Origin: Nonomuraea sp. NEAU-A123
GTDB lineage: Bacteria; Actinomycetota; Actinomycetes; Streptosporangiales; Streptosporangiaceae
NCBI RefSeq assembly: GCF_018603905.1
Contig: NZ_JAHFZZ010000001.1
Location: 1-64,000 of the forward strand
Length of the DNA stretch: 64,000 bases
Reading direction: 5' to 3'
The notes beneath the pieces are model-generated. The model was given only the letters and a program-made list of their open reading frames with translations, had not been told where the DNA came from and made no database searches. Positions 1 through 15,425 of the stretch are shown piece after piece. A program made the translations under genes and the position numbers. Position 1 is the first letter of the stretch. Every line of letters starts with the position of its first letter.

Positions 1-1
1 T

Positions 2-898
<897 letters not shown>

Positions 899-915
899 GG
901 GGGAGATCGCAGAAA

Positions 916-4791
<3,876 letters not shown>

Positions 4792-4803
4792 TCAGCTCTT
4801 CGA

Positions 4804-4851
4804 AGCACCGCGTCCGGATCTTGGTGATCCGGGCGCGGTGCTTTGTTTTGT
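4804..4851 (+). terminator. Intrinsic terminator of rpoBC
   Basis: A 17-bp stem (4804-4820 with 4826-4842, one G-U pair) closes the five-base loop TTGGT. It is followed by TTTGTTTTGT. It starts 12 bp after the rpoC stop and is a textbook Rho-independent terminator, rare for this GC content in having a real T-rich tail. Confidence 0.93.
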
Positions 4852-5182
4852 CGTTACGGCCAGCCCGGTGGGCCCCACCCGCCATACGGGGCCGGGCTCC
4901 CTCCAGGGGCACGCTCCTCCGGCTTACGGGGCTGGGCGCCGCTACGTGCGCGCTCTGGGCCGTCTGGGTGGTCGGGGGGGTAGCCGGGACCACTCCACGG
5001 GTCCCGATGCCTGGTGCGCCCATCCAGCGCGCGCACGGCCATGCGCCGGCCATCCTGGTGAACCGCGACCAAATACTCCGCGGGCCGGATATCATGAGCG
5101 TGGAGCAGTAGCCGGGCATGTATCGAAGAGGGCCCAGCGACCAGCGGTAGTGGCAAAAGCGTGTCCGCTTTGTCGCGCTGCT
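4852..5182. other. Long rpoC-rpsL spacer with no supported gene
   Basis: This stretch between the rpoBC terminator and the rpsL promoter holds no gene I can support. Open frames exist on both strands, but none has a credible start with a ribosome site. One plus-strand frame (to 5111) has GC-rich third positions and a short hydrophobic stretch, but its only starts lie inside the terminator hairpin. Confidence 0.5.
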
Positions 5183-5211
5183 TTGACGTGTCGCATGGGC
5201 CTGGGTAGTCT
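5183..5211 (+). promoter_or_regulatory. Sigma-A-type promoter of the str operon
   Basis: TTGACG (5183-5188), 17 bp, then TAGTCT (5206-5211) match a housekeeping promoter. Transcription would start near 5218, leaving a leader of about 215 nt before the rpsL start. The long leader could hold post-transcriptional control, but I see no named motif in it. Confidence 0.7.
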
Positions 5212-5432
5212 AGAGCTTCGTGCCCGTCGTTAGCGGGCTCTCGACTGTGCGCTCATATACGGGAGCGCCAGACGGCTTCCTGGCTCGTTGTCCCTGCGGA
5301 TGTGTCTGTGCGAAGAGCGCGACACGCCCGAGCGCGGGGGCGCCGAGACGGGGAAAACCAGCAGGTCATGACACCGGCAGAACCTGCGAAATGCACAAGA
5401 CGTATTACCGGCCAGCACGAAACGGAGTGGCA

Positions 5433-5807
5433 GTGCCCACTATTCAGCAGTTGGTCCGCAAGGGCCGGCAGGACAAGGTCGCCAAGACCAAGACTCCTGC
5501 CCTAAGGGCGAATCCGCAGCGTCGAGGTGTGTGCCAGCGCGTTTACACCACGACCCCTAAGAAGCCCAACTCGGCACTGCGCAAGGTGGCCCGTGTTCGG
5601 CTCACCAACGGCATCGAGGTCACGGCTTACATCCCCGGAGTGGGCCACAACCTGCAGGAGCACTCCATCGTGCTCGTGCGCGGCGGTCGTGTGAAGGACC
5701 TGCCGGGTGTCCGCTACAAGATCATTCGCGGCTCGCTGGACACCCAGGGTGTCCGCAACCGCAAGCAGGCTCGCAGCAAGTACGGCGCGAAGAGGGAGAA
5801 GAGCTAA
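5433..5807 (+). CDS. rpsL: 30S ribosomal protein S12
   Basis: S12 (124 aa) of the decoding centre. The start is GTG ([12 protein letters not shown]), chosen because the family begins MPTIQQL and a GGAG site lies just upstream. K43 in [11 protein letters not shown] and K88 in [13 protein letters not shown] are the wild-type, streptomycin-sensitive residues. D89 is the usual methylthiolated aspartate. First gene of the str operon; rpsG follows by 2 bp. Confidence 0.98.
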   Translation: MPTIQQLVRKGRQDKVAKTKTPALRANPQRRGVCQRVYTTTPKKPNSALRKVARVRLTNGIEVTAYIPGVGHNLQEHSIVLVRGGRVKDLPGVRYKIIRGSLDTQGVRNRKQARSKYGAKREKS

Positions 5808-5809
5808 CT

Positions 5810-6280
5810 ATGCCTCGCAAGGGTTCTCCCGGCCGCCGTCAGCTCATGTCTGACCCGGTCTACAGCTCGCCGCTGGTCACCGCTCTGATCAACAAGGTGC
5901 TCCTGGACGGCAAGCGTTCCATCGCGCAGTCGATCGTGTACGGCGCCCTTGAGGGCTGCAGGGACAAGACGGGCAACGACCCGGTCGTCACCCTGAAGCG
6001 CGCGCTTGACAACGTCAAGCCGACCCTCGAGGTTCGCAGCCGTCGTGTTGGTGGCGCGACCTACCAGGTGCCGGTCGAGGTGCGCGCAGCGCGCAGCACG
6101 ACCCTGGCCCTGCGCTGGCTGGTGCAGTACTCCCGCGCCCGCCGCGAGAAGACCATGACCGAGCGCCTCATGAACGAGCTCCTCGACGCCAGCAATGGCC
6201 TCGGAGCGAGTGTCAAGAAGCGCGAGGACACCCACAAGATGGCCGAGTCCAACAAGGCCTTCGCCCACTACCGCTGGTAA
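5810..6280 (+). CDS. rpsG: 30S ribosomal protein S7
   Basis: S7 (156 aa) nucleates the 30S head by binding the 3' domain of 16S rRNA and contacts E-site tRNA. It begins [10 protein letters not shown] and contains the conserved [12 protein letters not shown] and [11 protein letters not shown] segments. It lies 2 bp after rpsL and 39 bp before fusA, so the three are co-transcribed. Confidence 0.98.
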   Translation: MPRKGSPGRRQLMSDPVYSSPLVTALINKVLLDGKRSIAQSIVYGALEGCRDKTGNDPVVTLKRALDNVKPTLEVRSRRVGGATYQVPVEVRAARSTTLALRWLVQYSRARREKTMTERLMNELLDASNGLGASVKKREDTHKMAESNKAFAHYRW

Positions 6281-6319
6281 TCCGGCGGGTTTCGACGAGA
6301 CGACGAGGACGCGAGAGAA

Positions 6320-8419
6320 GTGGCCGCAACGACCGCTCTAGACCTGGCAAAGGTCCGAAACATCGGGATCATCGCCCATATCGACGCGGGTAAGACCACC
6401 ACGACTGAGCGCATCCTGTTCTACACCGGCATCAACTACAAGATCGGTGAAGTCCACGATGGCGCAGCCACCATGGACTGGATGGAGCAGGAGCAGGAGC
6501 GTGGCATCACGATCACGTCCGCTGCGACGACCTGCGAGTGGGACGGTCACACGATCAATCTCATCGACACCCCGGGTCACGTCGACTTCACTATCGAAGT
6601 CGAGCGCAACCTGCGCGTCCTCGACGGCGCCGTAACCGTCTTCGACGGTGTGGCGGGTGTCGAGCCGCAGTCGGAGATGGTGTGGCGGCAGGCTGACCGC
6701 TACAACGTCCCGCGCATCTGCTTCGTGAACAAGATGGACCGCGTCGGCGCGGAGTTCCACCGCTGCGTCGACATGATGGTCACCCGCCTGGCTGCCACCC
6801 CGGCGGTCGTTCAGCTTCCCTGGGGCGTCGAGGCCGGTTTCAAGGGCGTCATCGACCTGGTGAAGATGAAGGGCCTGCTCTGGAGCGAGGACGCGGCCAA
6901 GGGCGAGATGTACGACGTCGTCGACATCCCGGCCGACCACGCCGAGGCTGCTCGCGAGTGGCGTGACAAGCTCGTCGAGACGATCGCCGAGAACGACGAC
7001 GAGTTGATGGAGCTCTTCCTCGAGGCCGTCGAGCCCACCGAGGAGCAGCTGGTCGCGGGGATCCGCCGCGCCACGCTGTCCGGCGCCGTCAACCCGGTCC
7101 TCACCGGCACCGCGTTCAAGAACAAGGGCGTACAGCCCCTGCTCGACGCGGTCGTCGCCTACCTCCCCGCGCCGATCGACATTCCCGCCATCGCGGGCCA
7201 CGCGGTCGGCAACGAGGAGAAGGTCATCGAGCGTCACGCGGACCCGAGCGAGCCGTTCTCCGCGCTGGCATTCAAGATCGCGAGCGACCCGCACCTGGGC
7301 AAGATCACCTACATCCGCATCTACTCGGGCACGCTCGAGACCGGTTCACAGGTTGTCAACTCTGTGAAGGGTAAGAAGGAGCGGATCGGCAAGATCTACC
7401 AGATGCACGCCAACAAGCGCGAAGAGCGCCCGTCGGCGATCGCTGGGCAGATCGTCGCCGTCATGGGTCTCAAGGACACCACGACCGGTGACACCCTGTC
7501 CGACCCGGCCAACCAGGTCGTGCTCGAGTCGATGACGTTCCCGGCTCCGGTCATCAACGTCGCGATCGAGCCCAAGACCAAGGGCGACCAGGAGAAGCTG
7601 TCGACCGCGATCCAGCGGCTGGCCGAGGAGGACCCGTCCTTTCAGGTCCGTCGTGACGATGAGACCGGCCAGACGGTCATCTGGGGCATGGGCGAGCTTC
7701 ACCTTGAGATCCTCGTCGACCGTATGCGTCGCGAGTTCAAGGTCGAGGCCAACGTCGGCCGCCCGCAGGTGGCCTACCGCGAGACCATCCGCCGCACGGT
7801 GGACAAGGTCGACTACACCCACAAGAAGCAGACGGGTGGGTCCGGCCAGTTCGCGCGGGTCATCATCAAGCTCGAACCGCTGGGCGAAGGCAACGACGGC
7901 TACGAGTTCGAGAACAAGGTCACGGGTGGCCGGGTCCCGAGGGAGTACATCCCCTCGGTCGACGCGGGTGCCCAGGAGGCCGCCGAGTTCGGCGTGCTGG
8001 CCGGCTACCCGATGGTGGGCGTGAAGGTGACGCTGATCGACGGTGCCGCGCACGACGTCGACTCCTCGGAAATGGCCTTCAAGATCGCCGGCTCGATGGC
8101 CTTCAAGGAGGCCGCTCGCAAGGCCGACGCTGTACTTCTCGAACCGATGATGGCCGTCGAGGTCACCACGCCCGAGGACTACATGGGTGACGTCATCGGT
8201 GACCTCAACGGTCGCCGCGGGCAGATCCAGGCGATGGACGAGCGGGCTGGCGCCCGTATCGTCTCGGCGCTCGTACCGCTTTCTGAGATGTTCGGCTACG
8301 TGGGCGACCTGCGTAGCAAGACGCAGGGGCGCGCGAGCTACAGCATGCAGTTCGACTCCTACTCGGAGGTGCCCCCGGGCATCGCCAAGGAGATCGTCGC
8401 GAAGGTCCGGGGCGATTAG
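6320..8419 (+). CDS. fusA: Elongation factor G
   Basis: Translocation GTPase (699 aa, GTG start). The G domain shows [12 protein letters not shown] (G1), RGITIT (G2), DTPGHVD (G3) and NKMD (G4). Domain IV contains GGSGQFARV. Length and motifs are those of a canonical EF-G1. A SD-like GAGAGAAG precedes the start. The gap to tuf is 147 bp and holds two hairpins, suggesting separate control of tuf. Confidence 0.98.
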   Translation: MAATTALDLAKVRNIGIIAHIDAGKTTTTERILFYTGINYKIGEVHDGAATMDWMEQEQERGITITSAATTCEWDGHTINLIDTPGHVDFTIEVERNLRVLDGAVTVFDGVAGVEPQSEMVWRQADRYNVPRICFVNKMDRVGAEFHRCVDMMVTRLAATPAVVQLPWGVEAGFKGVIDLVKMKGLLWSEDAAKGEMYDVVDIPADHAEAAREWRDKLVETIAENDDELMELFLEAVEPTEEQLVAGIRRATLSGAVNPVLTGTAFKNKGVQPLLDAVVAYLPAPIDIPAIAGHAVGNEEKVIERHADPSEPFSALAFKIASDPHLGKITYIRIYSGTLETGSQVVNSVKGKKERIGKIYQMHANKREERPSAIAGQIVAVMGLKDTTTGDTLSDPANQVVLESMTFPAPVINVAIEPKTKGDQEKLSTAIQRLAEEDPSFQVRRDDETGQTVIWGMGELHLEILVDRMRREFKVEANVGRPQVAYRETIRRTVDKVDYTHKKQTGGSGQFARVIIKLEPLGEGNDGYEFENKVTGGRVPREYIPSVDAGAQEAAEFGVLAGYPMVGVKVTLIDGAAHDVDSSEMAFKIAGSMAFKEAARKADAVLLEPMMAVEVTTPEDYMGDVIGDLNGRRGQIQAMDERAGARIVSALVPLSEMFGYVGDLRSKTQGRASYSMQFDSYSEVPPGIAKEIVAKVRGD

Positions 8420-8455
8420 TCCCGGAACCCCCGGCCGGGCCTAGCCCAGCCGTCA

Positions 8456-8500
8456 AGAGGCTTCGGCCTCTGGTGGGGCGGTGCGAGCCGCCTCACCGCC
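8456..8500 (+). promoter_or_regulatory. Two hairpins in the fusA-tuf spacer
   Basis: AGAGGC/GCCTCT with a TTCG tetraloop (8456-8471) is followed by a 7-bp stem, GGCGGTG/CACCGCC (8477-8500). There is no T-tract. They may attenuate, process or stabilise the transcript between EF-G and the more abundant EF-Tu; the function is inferred. Confidence 0.5.
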
Positions 8501-8566
8501 TAGGGGTTCGGGATCACCCGGGCCCGAGTGTGTAGACGAAGTCAGACAGATTCTCAAGGAGAACCA

Positions 8567-9760
8567 GTGGGCAAGGCCAAGTTCGAGCGGAACAAGCCGC
8601 ACATGAACATCGGCACCATTGGGCACATCGACCACGGTAAGACCACGCTCACCGCGGCGATCACCAAGGTGCTTCACGACCGTTTCCCCGAGCTGAACAA
8701 GGCGACGCCGTTCGACAAGATCGACAAGGCGCCCGAGGAGAAGGCCCGCGGGATTACGATCTCCATCGCGCACGTCGAGTACCAGACCGAGAAGCGTCAC
8801 TACGCTCACGTGGACTGCCCTGGTCACGCCGACTACGTGAAGAACATGATCACCGGTGCCGCGCAGATGGACGGTGCGATCCTCGTGGTCGCCGCCACTG
8901 ACGGCCCGATGCCGCAGACGAAGGAGCACGTCCTCCTGGCCCGCCAGGTCGGCGTCCCCTACATCGTCGTAGCCCTCAACAAGGCCGACATGGTCGACGA
9001 CGAGGAGATCCTGGAGCTCGTCGAGCTCGAGGTCCGTGAGCTGCTCTCGGCTCAGGAGTTCCCCGGCGATGACCTTCCGGTCGTTCGCGTCTCCGCGCTC
9101 AAGGCTCTTGAGGGCGACTCGAAGTGGGCCGACAGCATCATCGAGCTGATGGACGCGGTCGACGAGAACGTGCCCGAGCCGCCCCGTGAGACGGACAAGC
9201 CGTTCCTCATGCCGGTCGAGGACGTCTTCTCGATCACCGGTCGCGGCACGGTCGTCACCGGCCGTATCGAGCGCGGTGTCGTCAAGACCAACGAGCAGGT
9301 CGACATCATCGGCATCAAGCCGGAGAAGACGACCACCACGGTCACCAGCATCGAGATGTTCAACAAGATCCTCGACGAGGGTCACGCGGGCGACAACGCC
9401 GCGCTGCTGCTTCGCGGCATCAAGCGCGACGACGTCGAGCGCGGCCAGTGCATCATCAAGCCGGGCACGACCACCCCGCACACCGAGTTCAACGGCCAGG
9501 TCTACATCCTGTCGAAGGACGAGGGCGGCCGCCACACGCCGTTCTTCAACAACTACCGCCCGCAGTTCTACTTCCGTACGACTGACGTGACCGGTGTCGT
9601 GCACCTCCCCGAGGGCACCGAGATGGTCATGCCGGGCGACAACACCGAAATGCGCGTTGAGCTGATCCAGCCCATCGCCATGGAGGACGGTCTCAAGTTC
9701 GCGATCCGTGAGGGTGGCCGCACCGTCGGCGCCGGCCGGGTCATCAAGATTATCAAGTAG
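8567..9760 (+). CDS. tuf: Elongation factor Tu with unusual domain 2
   Basis: EF-Tu (397 aa) delivers aminoacyl-tRNA to the ribosome. Start is GTG behind AAGGAGAACCA; the family length and MxKxKFER start fit. G motifs are [16 protein letters not shown] and NKADM. Domain 2 is odd: [10 protein letters not shown] and [10 protein letters not shown] replace the near-universal TG(V/I)EMFRK and (G)(E/D)NVG(V/L)LLRG. S261 and A279 are the equivalents of E. coli G257 and G275, positions where S and A/S substitutions give GE2270A resistance. Kirromycin-site residues (equivalents of Q124, G316, A375) look wild type. It follows fusA, as in most str operons. Whether another tuf copy exists cannot be seen. 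Confidence 0.98.
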   Translation: MGKAKFERNKPHMNIGTIGHIDHGKTTLTAAITKVLHDRFPELNKATPFDKIDKAPEEKARGITISIAHVEYQTEKRHYAHVDCPGHADYVKNMITGAAQMDGAILVVAATDGPMPQTKEHVLLARQVGVPYIVVALNKADMVDDEEILELVELEVRELLSAQEFPGDDLPVVRVSALKALEGDSKWADSIIELMDAVDENVPEPPRETDKPFLMPVEDVFSITGRGTVVTGRIERGVVKTNEQVDIIGIKPEKTTTTVTSIEMFNKILDEGHAGDNAALLLRGIKRDDVERGQCIIKPGTTTPHTEFNGQVYILSKDEGGRHTPFFNNYRPQFYFRTTDVTGVVHLPEGTEMVMPGDNTEMRVELIQPIAMEDGLKFAIREGGRTVGAGRVIKIIK

Positions 9761-9772
9761 CACGATCGCGGG

Positions 9773-9810
9773 GCGGCGGTCGTCCCTCGGATATCGAGGT
9801 CGACCGCCGC
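9773..9810 (+). terminator. Probable terminator after tuf
   Basis: A perfect 10-bp stem (9773-9782 with 9801-9810) encloses a second 5-bp stem, CCTCG/CGAGG. It begins 13 bp after the tuf stop codon. There is no T-tract, so termination is probable but could be Rho-assisted. The rest of the spacer, to 10035, is the leader of the S10 operon; I see no convincing promoter hexamers in it. Confidence 0.6.
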
Positions 9811-10035
9811 ACTACGAGAGGGCAGAAGTCCCTACGGCTTCCGCCCTCAGGCTCCACGGGAAAGCCGTGATCTCGCAGTGGCTTCGGAGTGACCGAAGTA
9901 ACTGCCGGATCACGGAAGAAAACGGCAGATCATCAACGTCTGTCACGTGGGGCTGTGCGGGCTCGTCCTGCACGAATAGCGGCAACAGGCCGCACGATAC
10001 TTTTTCAGACGACAGCGAAGGACACCGAGGCCACT

Positions 10036-10344
10036 ATGGCGGGACAAAAGATCCGCATCCGGCTTAAGGCCTATGACCACGAGGTCATCGATAGCTCGGC
10101 CAAGAAGATTGTCGAGACGGTGACGCGGACTGGCGCGAAGGTCGCGGGCCCGGTGCCGCTGCCGACCGAGAAGAACGTGTACTGCGTCATCCGCTCGCCG
10201 CACAAGTACAAGGACAGCCGCGAGCACTTCGAGATGCGCACGCACAAGCGGCTGATTGACATCATCGACCCGACGCCCAAGACCGTCGACTCGCTCATGC
10301 GGCTCGACCTCCCCGCGGGCGTCGACATTTCGATCAAGCTCTGA
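10036..10344 (+). CDS. rpsJ: 30S ribosomal protein S10
   Basis: S10 (102 aa), first gene of the S10 operon; in other bacteria it also acts as NusE in antitermination. It begins [16 protein letters not shown], the conserved family start, and contains VRSPHK-type [21 protein letters not shown]-like rRNA contacts. The ATG at 10036 is preferred over upstream in-frame starts because these add non-conserved residues. Confidence 0.97.
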   Translation: MAGQKIRIRLKAYDHEVIDSSAKKIVETVTRTGAKVAGPVPLPTEKNVYCVIRSPHKYKDSREHFEMRTHKRLIDIIDPTPKTVDSLMRLDLPAGVDISIKL

Positions 10345-10358
10345 GGGAACGCACTGAC

Positions 10359-11012
10359 ATGGCTAAGACGATCAAGGGCGTCCTGGGCAAGAAGCTCGGC
10401 ATGACCCAGGTCTTCGACACGGACAACCGGATGGTTCCGGTGACCGTGGTCGAGGCCGGTCCGTGCGTGGTTACCAGGGTCCGTACCGCCGACAAGGATG
10501 GCTATTCGGCCGTCCAGCTCGGCTTCGGACAGGTCGACCCACGGAAGGTCAACAAGCCGCTCGGCGACTACCTGCGTAAGCACGACATCACCCCGCGCCG
10601 TTACTTCGCGGAGATCCGCACCGACGACGCCAGCGACTACACCCTGGGCCAGGAACTCCTGGCCGACACCTTCGAGGCCGGCCAGTTCGTCGATGTGACG
10701 GGCAAGAGCAAGGGCAAGGGCTTCGCCGGTGTCATGAAGCGACACGGCTTCAAGGGCCTGAGCGCGTCGCACGGTACGCAGCGCAAGCACCGCTCGCCGG
10801 GTTCCATCGGTGGCTGCGCCACCCCGGGCCGCGTATTCAAGGGTCTTCGCATGGCTGGTCGGATGGGTAACGTCCGCACCACCGTGCAGAGCCTCAAGGT
10901 TCACGCCGTCGACGTCGAGAACGGTCTCATCCTGATCAAGGGTGCGATCCCCGGCGCCAACGGCAGCCTGGTCCTCGTCCGTACCGCTGCCAAGAAGGGG
11001 GCTGCCAAGTGA
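10359..11012 (+). CDS. rplC: 50S ribosomal protein L3
   Basis: L3 (217 aa) is an early assembly protein whose central loop approaches the peptidyl-transferase centre. It has [13 protein letters not shown] near the start and the [13 protein letters not shown] and GRMGN loop segments. Its TGA overlaps the rplD GTG start (GTGA), indicating translational coupling. Confidence 0.98.
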   Translation: MAKTIKGVLGKKLGMTQVFDTDNRMVPVTVVEAGPCVVTRVRTADKDGYSAVQLGFGQVDPRKVNKPLGDYLRKHDITPRRYFAEIRTDDASDYTLGQELLADTFEAGQFVDVTGKSKGKGFAGVMKRHGFKGLSASHGTQRKHRSPGSIGGCATPGRVFKGLRMAGRMGNVRTTVQSLKVHAVDVENGLILIKGAIPGANGSLVLVRTAAKKGAAK

Positions 11013-11671
11013 CCAGCATTGACGTCCTCGACGCCAGCGGTTCCAAGGCCGGCACCGTCGACCTGCCCGAAGACATCTTCGGCGCCAAGGTCAACATTCC
11101 GCTGATCCACCAGGTGGTCGTGGCCCAGCTCGCCGCTCGCCGGCAGGGCACCCACAAGGCCAAGACCCGTGGTGAGGTCAGGGGCGGCGGCAAGAAGCCG
11201 TACCGCCAGAAGGGCACCGGTCGCGCCCGTCAGGGCTCGACCCGCGCGCCGCAGTTCACCGGTGGTGGCGTCGTCCACGGCCCGGTGCCGCGCGACTACT
11301 CGCAGCGGACGCCCAAGAAGATGAAGGTCGCCGCCCTGCGTGGCGCCCTGTCCGACAGGGCGAGCGGCGGTCGCGTGCATGTCGTGAGCGGTCTGGTCAC
11401 CGGCGAGACGCCGAAGACCAAGGCGGCTCTCGAGGCCCTGCGTAAGATCACCCAGTCCAGGACCGTTCTCCTCGTCGTCGACGAGGCCGACGAGCTGACC
11501 TGGCTGAGCCTGCGCAACGCTCCCGAGGTCCACCTGCTGGACTCCGGGCAGCTCAACACCTACGACGTGCTCGTGCACGACGACGTGGTCTTCACCCAGG
11601 AGGCGTACGACCAGGTCGTGGCGCGGCTGTCGGCAGGGTCGGCCACTGCGAATGAAGGGGCTGACGCCTGA
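11009..11671 (+). CDS. rplD: 50S ribosomal protein L4
   Basis: L4 (220 aa, GTG start overlapping the rplC stop by 4 bp). The extended tunnel loop [15 protein letters not shown], which lines the peptide exit tunnel and carries macrolide-resistance positions, looks normal. In E. coli L4 represses the S10 operon; no such leader element can be assigned here. The stop overlaps the rplW start by one base. Confidence 0.98.
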   Translation: MTSIDVLDASGSKAGTVDLPEDIFGAKVNIPLIHQVVVAQLAARRQGTHKAKTRGEVRGGGKKPYRQKGTGRARQGSTRAPQFTGGGVVHGPVPRDYSQRTPKKMKVAALRGALSDRASGGRVHVVSGLVTGETPKTKAALEALRKITQSRTVLLVVDEADELTWLSLRNAPEVHLLDSGQLNTYDVLVHDDVVFTQEAYDQVVARLSAGSATANEGADA

Positions 11672-11973
11672 TGGAGAAGATCGCCGACCCGCGCGACATC
11701 ATCATCAAGCCGGTCGTCTCTGAGAAGAGCTACGGCCTGATCGATGAGAACAACAAGTACACGTTCCTGGTGCGCAATACCGCGAACAAGACCCAGGTCA
11801 AGATCGCTGTTGAGCAGATCTTCGGGGTCAAGGTCACCAGCGTGAACACGATCAACCGGACGGGCAAGCGCAAGCGCACCCGCACCGGTTTCGGCAAGCG
11901 TCCCGACACCAAGCGCGCCATTGTGAGCCTGGTCGAGGGCGATCGGATCGACATCTTCGGTCAGATCGGCTAG
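11671..11973 (+). CDS. rplW: 50S ribosomal protein L23
   Basis: L23 (100 aa) sits at the exit of the peptide tunnel and docks trigger factor and SRP. It shows [12 protein letters not shown] and the basic loop [17 protein letters not shown]. It starts within the rplD stop codon (TGATG). The 104-bp gap to rplB holds only a short CGCACG/CGTGCG hairpin at 12023-12036. Confidence 0.98.
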   Translation: MEKIADPRDIIIKPVVSEKSYGLIDENNKYTFLVRNTANKTQVKIAVEQIFGVKVTSVNTINRTGKRKRTRTGFGKRPDTKRAIVSLVEGDRIDIFGQIG

Positions 11974-12077
11974 CAGCCATAGAAGTGGGCGGGCCGTAGG
12001 GCTTGCCAAGGGTAGAGACCGTCGCACGTTCGTGCGGCGGGCTCACCCATGTAACCGACGAAGGATGAACGAAAAAG

Positions 12078-12914
12078 ATGGGCATCCGTAAGTACAAGCC
12101 GACGACTCCGGGTCGCCGCGGCTCGAGTGTCTCGGACTTCTCCGAGATCACCCGCAGCACGCCCGAAAAGTCGTTGCTTGCGCCCCTTCACAGCAAGGGC
12201 GGCCGCAACGTACACGGCCGGGTCACCGCTCGCCACCAAGGCGGCGGTCACAAGCGCGCCTACCGGATCATCGACTTCCGGAGGCATGACAAGGACGGCA
12301 TCCCGGCGAAGGTCGCTCACATCGAGTACGACCCCAACCGCACCGCCAACATCGCTCTGCTGCACTACGCCGACGGCGAGAAGCGCTACATCATCGCGCC
12401 GACCGGCCTCAAGCAGGGCGACCGCATCGAGAACGGCGCCGGTGCCGACATCAAGCCGGGCAACTGCCTGCCGCTGCGCAACATCCCGACGGGTACCTTC
12501 ATCCACGCGGTGGAGCTCCGTCCGGGCGGCGGCGCCAAGCTCGGCCGCTCCGCGGGCGCTCAGATCCAGCTGCTCGCCAAGGAAGGCCAGTACGCCACGC
12601 TGCGTATGCCGTCCGGCGAAATGCGCATGGTCGACGTGCGCTGCCGGGCTTCGGTGGGTCAGGTCGGCAACGCCGAGCAGGCCAACATCAACTGGGGCAA
12701 GGCCGGCCGTATGAGGTGGAAGGGCAAGCGCCCGACCGTCCGTGGTGTCGCCATGAACCCGGTCGACCACCCGCACGGTGGTGGTGAGGGTAAGACCTCC
12801 GGCGGTCGCCACCCGGTGAACCCGAAGGGCAAGCCCGAGGGCCGCACCCGCCAGGCCAACAAGTCCAGCGACCGGCTGATCATCCGCCGCCGGAGCAAGA
12901 GGAAGAAGCGGTAG
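12078..12914 (+). CDS. rplB: 50S ribosomal protein L2
   Basis: L2 (278 aa), a primary 23S rRNA binder needed for subunit association and peptidyl transfer. Conserved [16 protein letters not shown], the OB/SH3-type core and the C-terminal [16 protein letters not shown] loop, with the catalytically implicated histidine, are all present. Confidence 0.98.
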   Translation: MGIRKYKPTTPGRRGSSVSDFSEITRSTPEKSLLAPLHSKGGRNVHGRVTARHQGGGHKRAYRIIDFRRHDKDGIPAKVAHIEYDPNRTANIALLHYADGEKRYIIAPTGLKQGDRIENGAGADIKPGNCLPLRNIPTGTFIHAVELRPGGGAKLGRSAGAQIQLLAKEGQYATLRMPSGEMRMVDVRCRASVGQVGNAEQANINWGKAGRMRWKGKRPTVRGVAMNPVDHPHGGGEGKTSGGRHPVNPKGKPEGRTRQANKSSDRLIIRRRSKRKKR

Positions 12915-12925
12915 GAGCAGCCGAT

Positions 12926-13204
12926 ATGCCACGTAGCCTTAAGAAGGGTCCCTTCGTGGACCTCCACCTCGCCAAGAAGGTGGATGTCCAGAACGAGAAG
13001 GGCACCAAGACCGTTATCAAGACGTGGTCGCGGCGCTCCATGATCGTGCCGGACATGCTCGGGCACACGATCGCCGTGCACGACGGCCGCAAGCACGTCC
13101 CGGTGTTCGTCACCGAGTCGATGATCGGCCACAAGCTGGGAGAGTTCGCCCCGACGCGTACCTTCCGCAGCCACGTCAAGGAAGATCGCCGCAGCCGGCG
13201 ATAG
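12926..13204 (+). CDS. rpsS: 30S ribosomal protein S19
   Basis: S19 (92 aa) of the 30S head, forming bridges B1a/B1b with S13. [12 protein letters not shown] and the [11 protein letters not shown] and [13 protein letters not shown] motifs identify it. It follows rplB by 11 bp and lies 32 bp before rplV. Confidence 0.98.
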   Translation: MPRSLKKGPFVDLHLAKKVDVQNEKGTKTVIKTWSRRSMIVPDMLGHTIAVHDGRKHVPVFVTESMIGHKLGEFAPTRTFRSHVKEDRRSRR

Positions 13205-13236
13205 ACGCCTTCAGAAGCAGTTAAGAGGAGTAAGCG

Positions 13237-13590
13237 ATGGAAGCCAGGGCTCAGGCGCGGTTCGTCCGCGTCACGCCCCTCAAGGCCCGCCGCGTGGTGG
13301 ACCTTATTCGCGGGCTGCCCGCTTCGGAGGCGCAGGCCGTGCTGCAGTTCGCTCCCCAGTCGGCGAGCGAACCGATCTACAAGGTGCTCTCGAGCGCCAT
13401 GGCAAATGCAGAGCACAACTTCGATCTCGACCCCCAGTCGCTCTTCGTGAGCCGCGCGTGGGTCGATGAGGGCCCGACGCTGAAGCGGTTCCGTCCGCGT
13501 GCCCAGGGTCGTGCCTATCGGATCAACAAGCGGACGAGCCACATCACTGTGATCGTGGAGTCCCGCGAGCCGAAGGGAAGGACCCGATAG
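13237..13590 (+). CDS. rplV: 50S ribosomal protein L22
   Basis: L22 (117 aa) lines the exit tunnel. It contains [16 protein letters not shown] and a beta-hairpin [19 protein letters not shown] of normal length, so no macrolide-resistance alteration is evident. A TTAAGAGGAG ribosome site precedes the ATG. The stop overlaps the rpsC GTG by one base. Confidence 0.98.
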   Translation: MEARAQARFVRVTPLKARRVVDLIRGLPASEAQAVLQFAPQSASEPIYKVLSSAMANAEHNFDLDPQSLFVSRAWVDEGPTLKRFRPRAQGRAYRINKRTSHITVIVESREPKGRTR

Positions 13591-14453
13591 TGGGCCAGAA
13601 GGTTAACCCGCACGGGTTCCGCCTCGGCATCACGACCGACTTCAAGAGCCGGTGGTACGCCGACAAGCTGTACAAGTCGTACGTCGCTGAGGACGTGGCG
13701 ATCCGTCGCATGCTGCAAAAGGGCATGGAGCGGGCCGGCATCTCCAAGGTGGAGATCGAGCGCACGACCGACCGCGTTCAGGTCGACATCCACACCGCCC
13801 GGCCGGGCATCGTCATCGGCCGTCGCGGCGCGGAGGCCGACCGCATCCGCGGTGACCTGGAGAAGCTGACCAAGAAGCAGGTCCAGCTCAACATCCTCGA
13901 GGTGAAGAACCCCGAGATCGACGCCCAGCTCGTCGCGCAGGGTGTCGCCGAGCAGCTCTCCAGCCGTGTCTCGTTCCGTCGTGCCATGCGCAAGGCCATG
14001 CAGTCGGCCATGAAGAGCGGCGCCAAGGGCATCCGGGTGCAGTGCTCCGGCCGTCTTGGCGGCGCTGAGATGTCGAGGTCGGAGTTCTACCGCGAGGGCC
14101 GTGTGCCGCTGCACACGCTCCGCGCGGACATCGACTACGGCTTCTACGAGGCCCGCACCACCTTCGGCCGTATCGGCGTGAAGGTATGGATCTACAAGGG
14201 CGAGGCGCCCACCAGCCGCGCCGAGCGCGAGGCGGCCGCTGCCGGTGCCCGTGCCGGCCAGCGTCGTGACCGTGACGACCGCCGCGGTGGCGGCGGCGCA
14301 GGTGGCGGCGGCGGCGAGCGTCCGCGCCGTGGTGGCGCCGGTGGCGCCCGTCGCGGTGGCGGCCGTGGGGACCGCGCCCCCAGGACTGAGGCGGCCGCAC
14401 AGGCTGCCCCCGAGACCGGCCCGGCTGCGCAGCCGGGTGCTGAAGGGAGCTGA
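13590..14453 (+). CDS. rpsC: 30S ribosomal protein S3 with RG-rich tail
   Basis: S3 (287 aa, GTG start) with the KH domain ([15 protein letters not shown]) and C-terminal S3 domain ([14 protein letters not shown]). It lines the mRNA entry channel. After about residue 212 comes a roughly 75-residue disordered tail rich in R, G, D and A. Such tails are common in actinobacterial S3 but absent from E. coli. The S5 N-terminus carries a similar [10 protein letters not shown] patch. Confidence 0.98.
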   Translation: MGQKVNPHGFRLGITTDFKSRWYADKLYKSYVAEDVAIRRMLQKGMERAGISKVEIERTTDRVQVDIHTARPGIVIGRRGAEADRIRGDLEKLTKKQVQLNILEVKNPEIDAQLVAQGVAEQLSSRVSFRRAMRKAMQSAMKSGAKGIRVQCSGRLGGAEMSRSEFYREGRVPLHTLRADIDYGFYEARTTFGRIGVKVWIYKGEAPTSRAEREAAAAGARAGQRRDRDDRRGGGGAGGGGGERPRRGGAGGARRGGGRGDRAPRTEAAAQAAPETGPAAQPGAEGS

Positions 14454-14455
14454 CC

Positions 14456-14875
14456 ATGCTGATCCCGCGCAGGGTCAAGCACCGCAAGCAGCACCGGCCC
14501 GACCGCAGCGGTGCCGCCAAGGGCGGCACCAGGGTCGTGTTCGGCGAGTTCGGCATCCAGGCGATTGAGCACTCCTACGTGACCAACCGCCAGATCGAGT
14601 CGGCTCGTATTGCGATGACCCGTCACATCAAGCGTGGTGGAAAGGTGTGGATCAACATCTACCCCGACCGCCCGCTGACCAAGAAGCCGGCTGAGACCCG
14701 CATGGGTTCCGGTAAGGGTTCGCCCGAGTGGTGGATCGCCAACGTCAAGCCGGGTCGCGTCATGTTCGAGCTTTCCGGTGTCGCCGAGTCGGTTGCCCGC
14801 GAGGCGCTCACTCGCGCGATCCACAAGCTGCCCATGAAGTGCAAGATCGTTAAGCGTGAAGTTGGTGAGGCGTGA
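14456..14875 (+). CDS. rplP: 50S ribosomal protein L16
   Basis: L16 (139 aa) beside the A-site tRNA elbow. Begins [14 protein letters not shown]; shows [16 protein letters not shown] and [13 protein letters not shown]. The end overlaps the rpmC start (GTGATGG), so translation is coupled. Confidence 0.98.
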   Translation: MLIPRRVKHRKQHRPDRSGAAKGGTRVVFGEFGIQAIEHSYVTNRQIESARIAMTRHIKRGGKVWINIYPDRPLTKKPAETRMGSGKGSPEWWIANVKPGRVMFELSGVAESVAREALTRAIHKLPMKCKIVKREVGEA

Positions 14876-15111
14876 TGGCTAAGGGCCTGACCGCCGGCGA
14901 GCTGCGAGTCGAGGACGAGGACACCCTGGTCCAGAAGCTCAAGGAAGCCAAGGAGGAGCTGTTCAACCTCCGCTTCCAGGCAGCGACCGGACAGTTGGAG
15001 AGCCACGGGCGGCTGCGTGCCGTCCGCCGCGAGATCGCCCGTATCTACACCGTGATGCGCGAGCGCGAGCTTGGCATCATCACGGTTGAGAAGGAGACGA
15101 GCGATGGCTGA
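14875..15111 (+). CDS. rpmC: 50S ribosomal protein L29
   Basis: L29 (78 aa), an alpha-helical hairpin protein near the exit tunnel next to L23. It has [18 protein letters not shown] and RREIARI. The ATG at 14875 is chosen; the GTG immediately before it (14872) is an equally possible start adding one residue. It overlaps rpsQ by 8 bp in another frame. Confidence 0.96.
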   Translation: MAKGLTAGELRVEDEDTLVQKLKEAKEELFNLRFQAATGQLESHGRLRAVRREIARIYTVMRERELGIITVEKETSDG

Positions 15112-15400
15112 GACCGAGACCACAGAGACCACCGAGACGAACGACGACTCGCGGAATTTCCGCAAGGTCCGTGAGGGCCTGGTCGTCAGCGACAAGATGG
15201 ATAAGACCGTCGTCGTCGCCGTCGAGGACCGTGTCAAGCACCGTCTGTACGGCAAGGTCATTCGCCGTACGACCAAGTACAAGGCACACGACGAGGCCAA
15301 CGCCTGTGGCGTCGGCGACCGTGTGCTTCTGATGGAGACCCGCCCCCTCTCCGCCACCAAGCGGTGGAGGGTCGTGGAGATCCTCGAGAAGGCCAAGTAG
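15104..15400 (+). CDS. rpsQ: 30S ribosomal protein S17
   Basis: S17 (98 aa), a primary 16S rRNA binder with an OB fold. The start is the ATG at 15104, preceded by AAGGAG (15091-15096). The short T/E-rich N-terminus precedes the conserved [16 protein letters not shown] and [18 protein letters not shown]. Last gene before a hairpin pair that separates it from rplN. Confidence 0.97.
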   Translation: MAETETTETTETNDDSRNFRKVREGLVVSDKMDKTVVVAVEDRVKHRLYGKVIRRTTKYKAHDEANACGVGDRVLLMETRPLSATKRWRVVEILEKAK

Positions 15401-15425
15401 CCCTTCTCGGATATACCGCGCCTCG

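Noticed and set aside
5065-5095. Second promoter for rpsL (TATCAT at 5090)
   Set aside because: No acceptable -35 hexamer 16-18 bp upstream; the 5183-5211 promoter is much better.
4821-5111. Plus-strand frame in the rpoC-rpsL spacer with GC-rich third positions and one hydrophobic stretch
   Set aside because: Its only starts lie in the rpoBC terminator loop, there is no ribosome site, and I recognise no similarity. It could be a decayed gene, but this cannot be supported.
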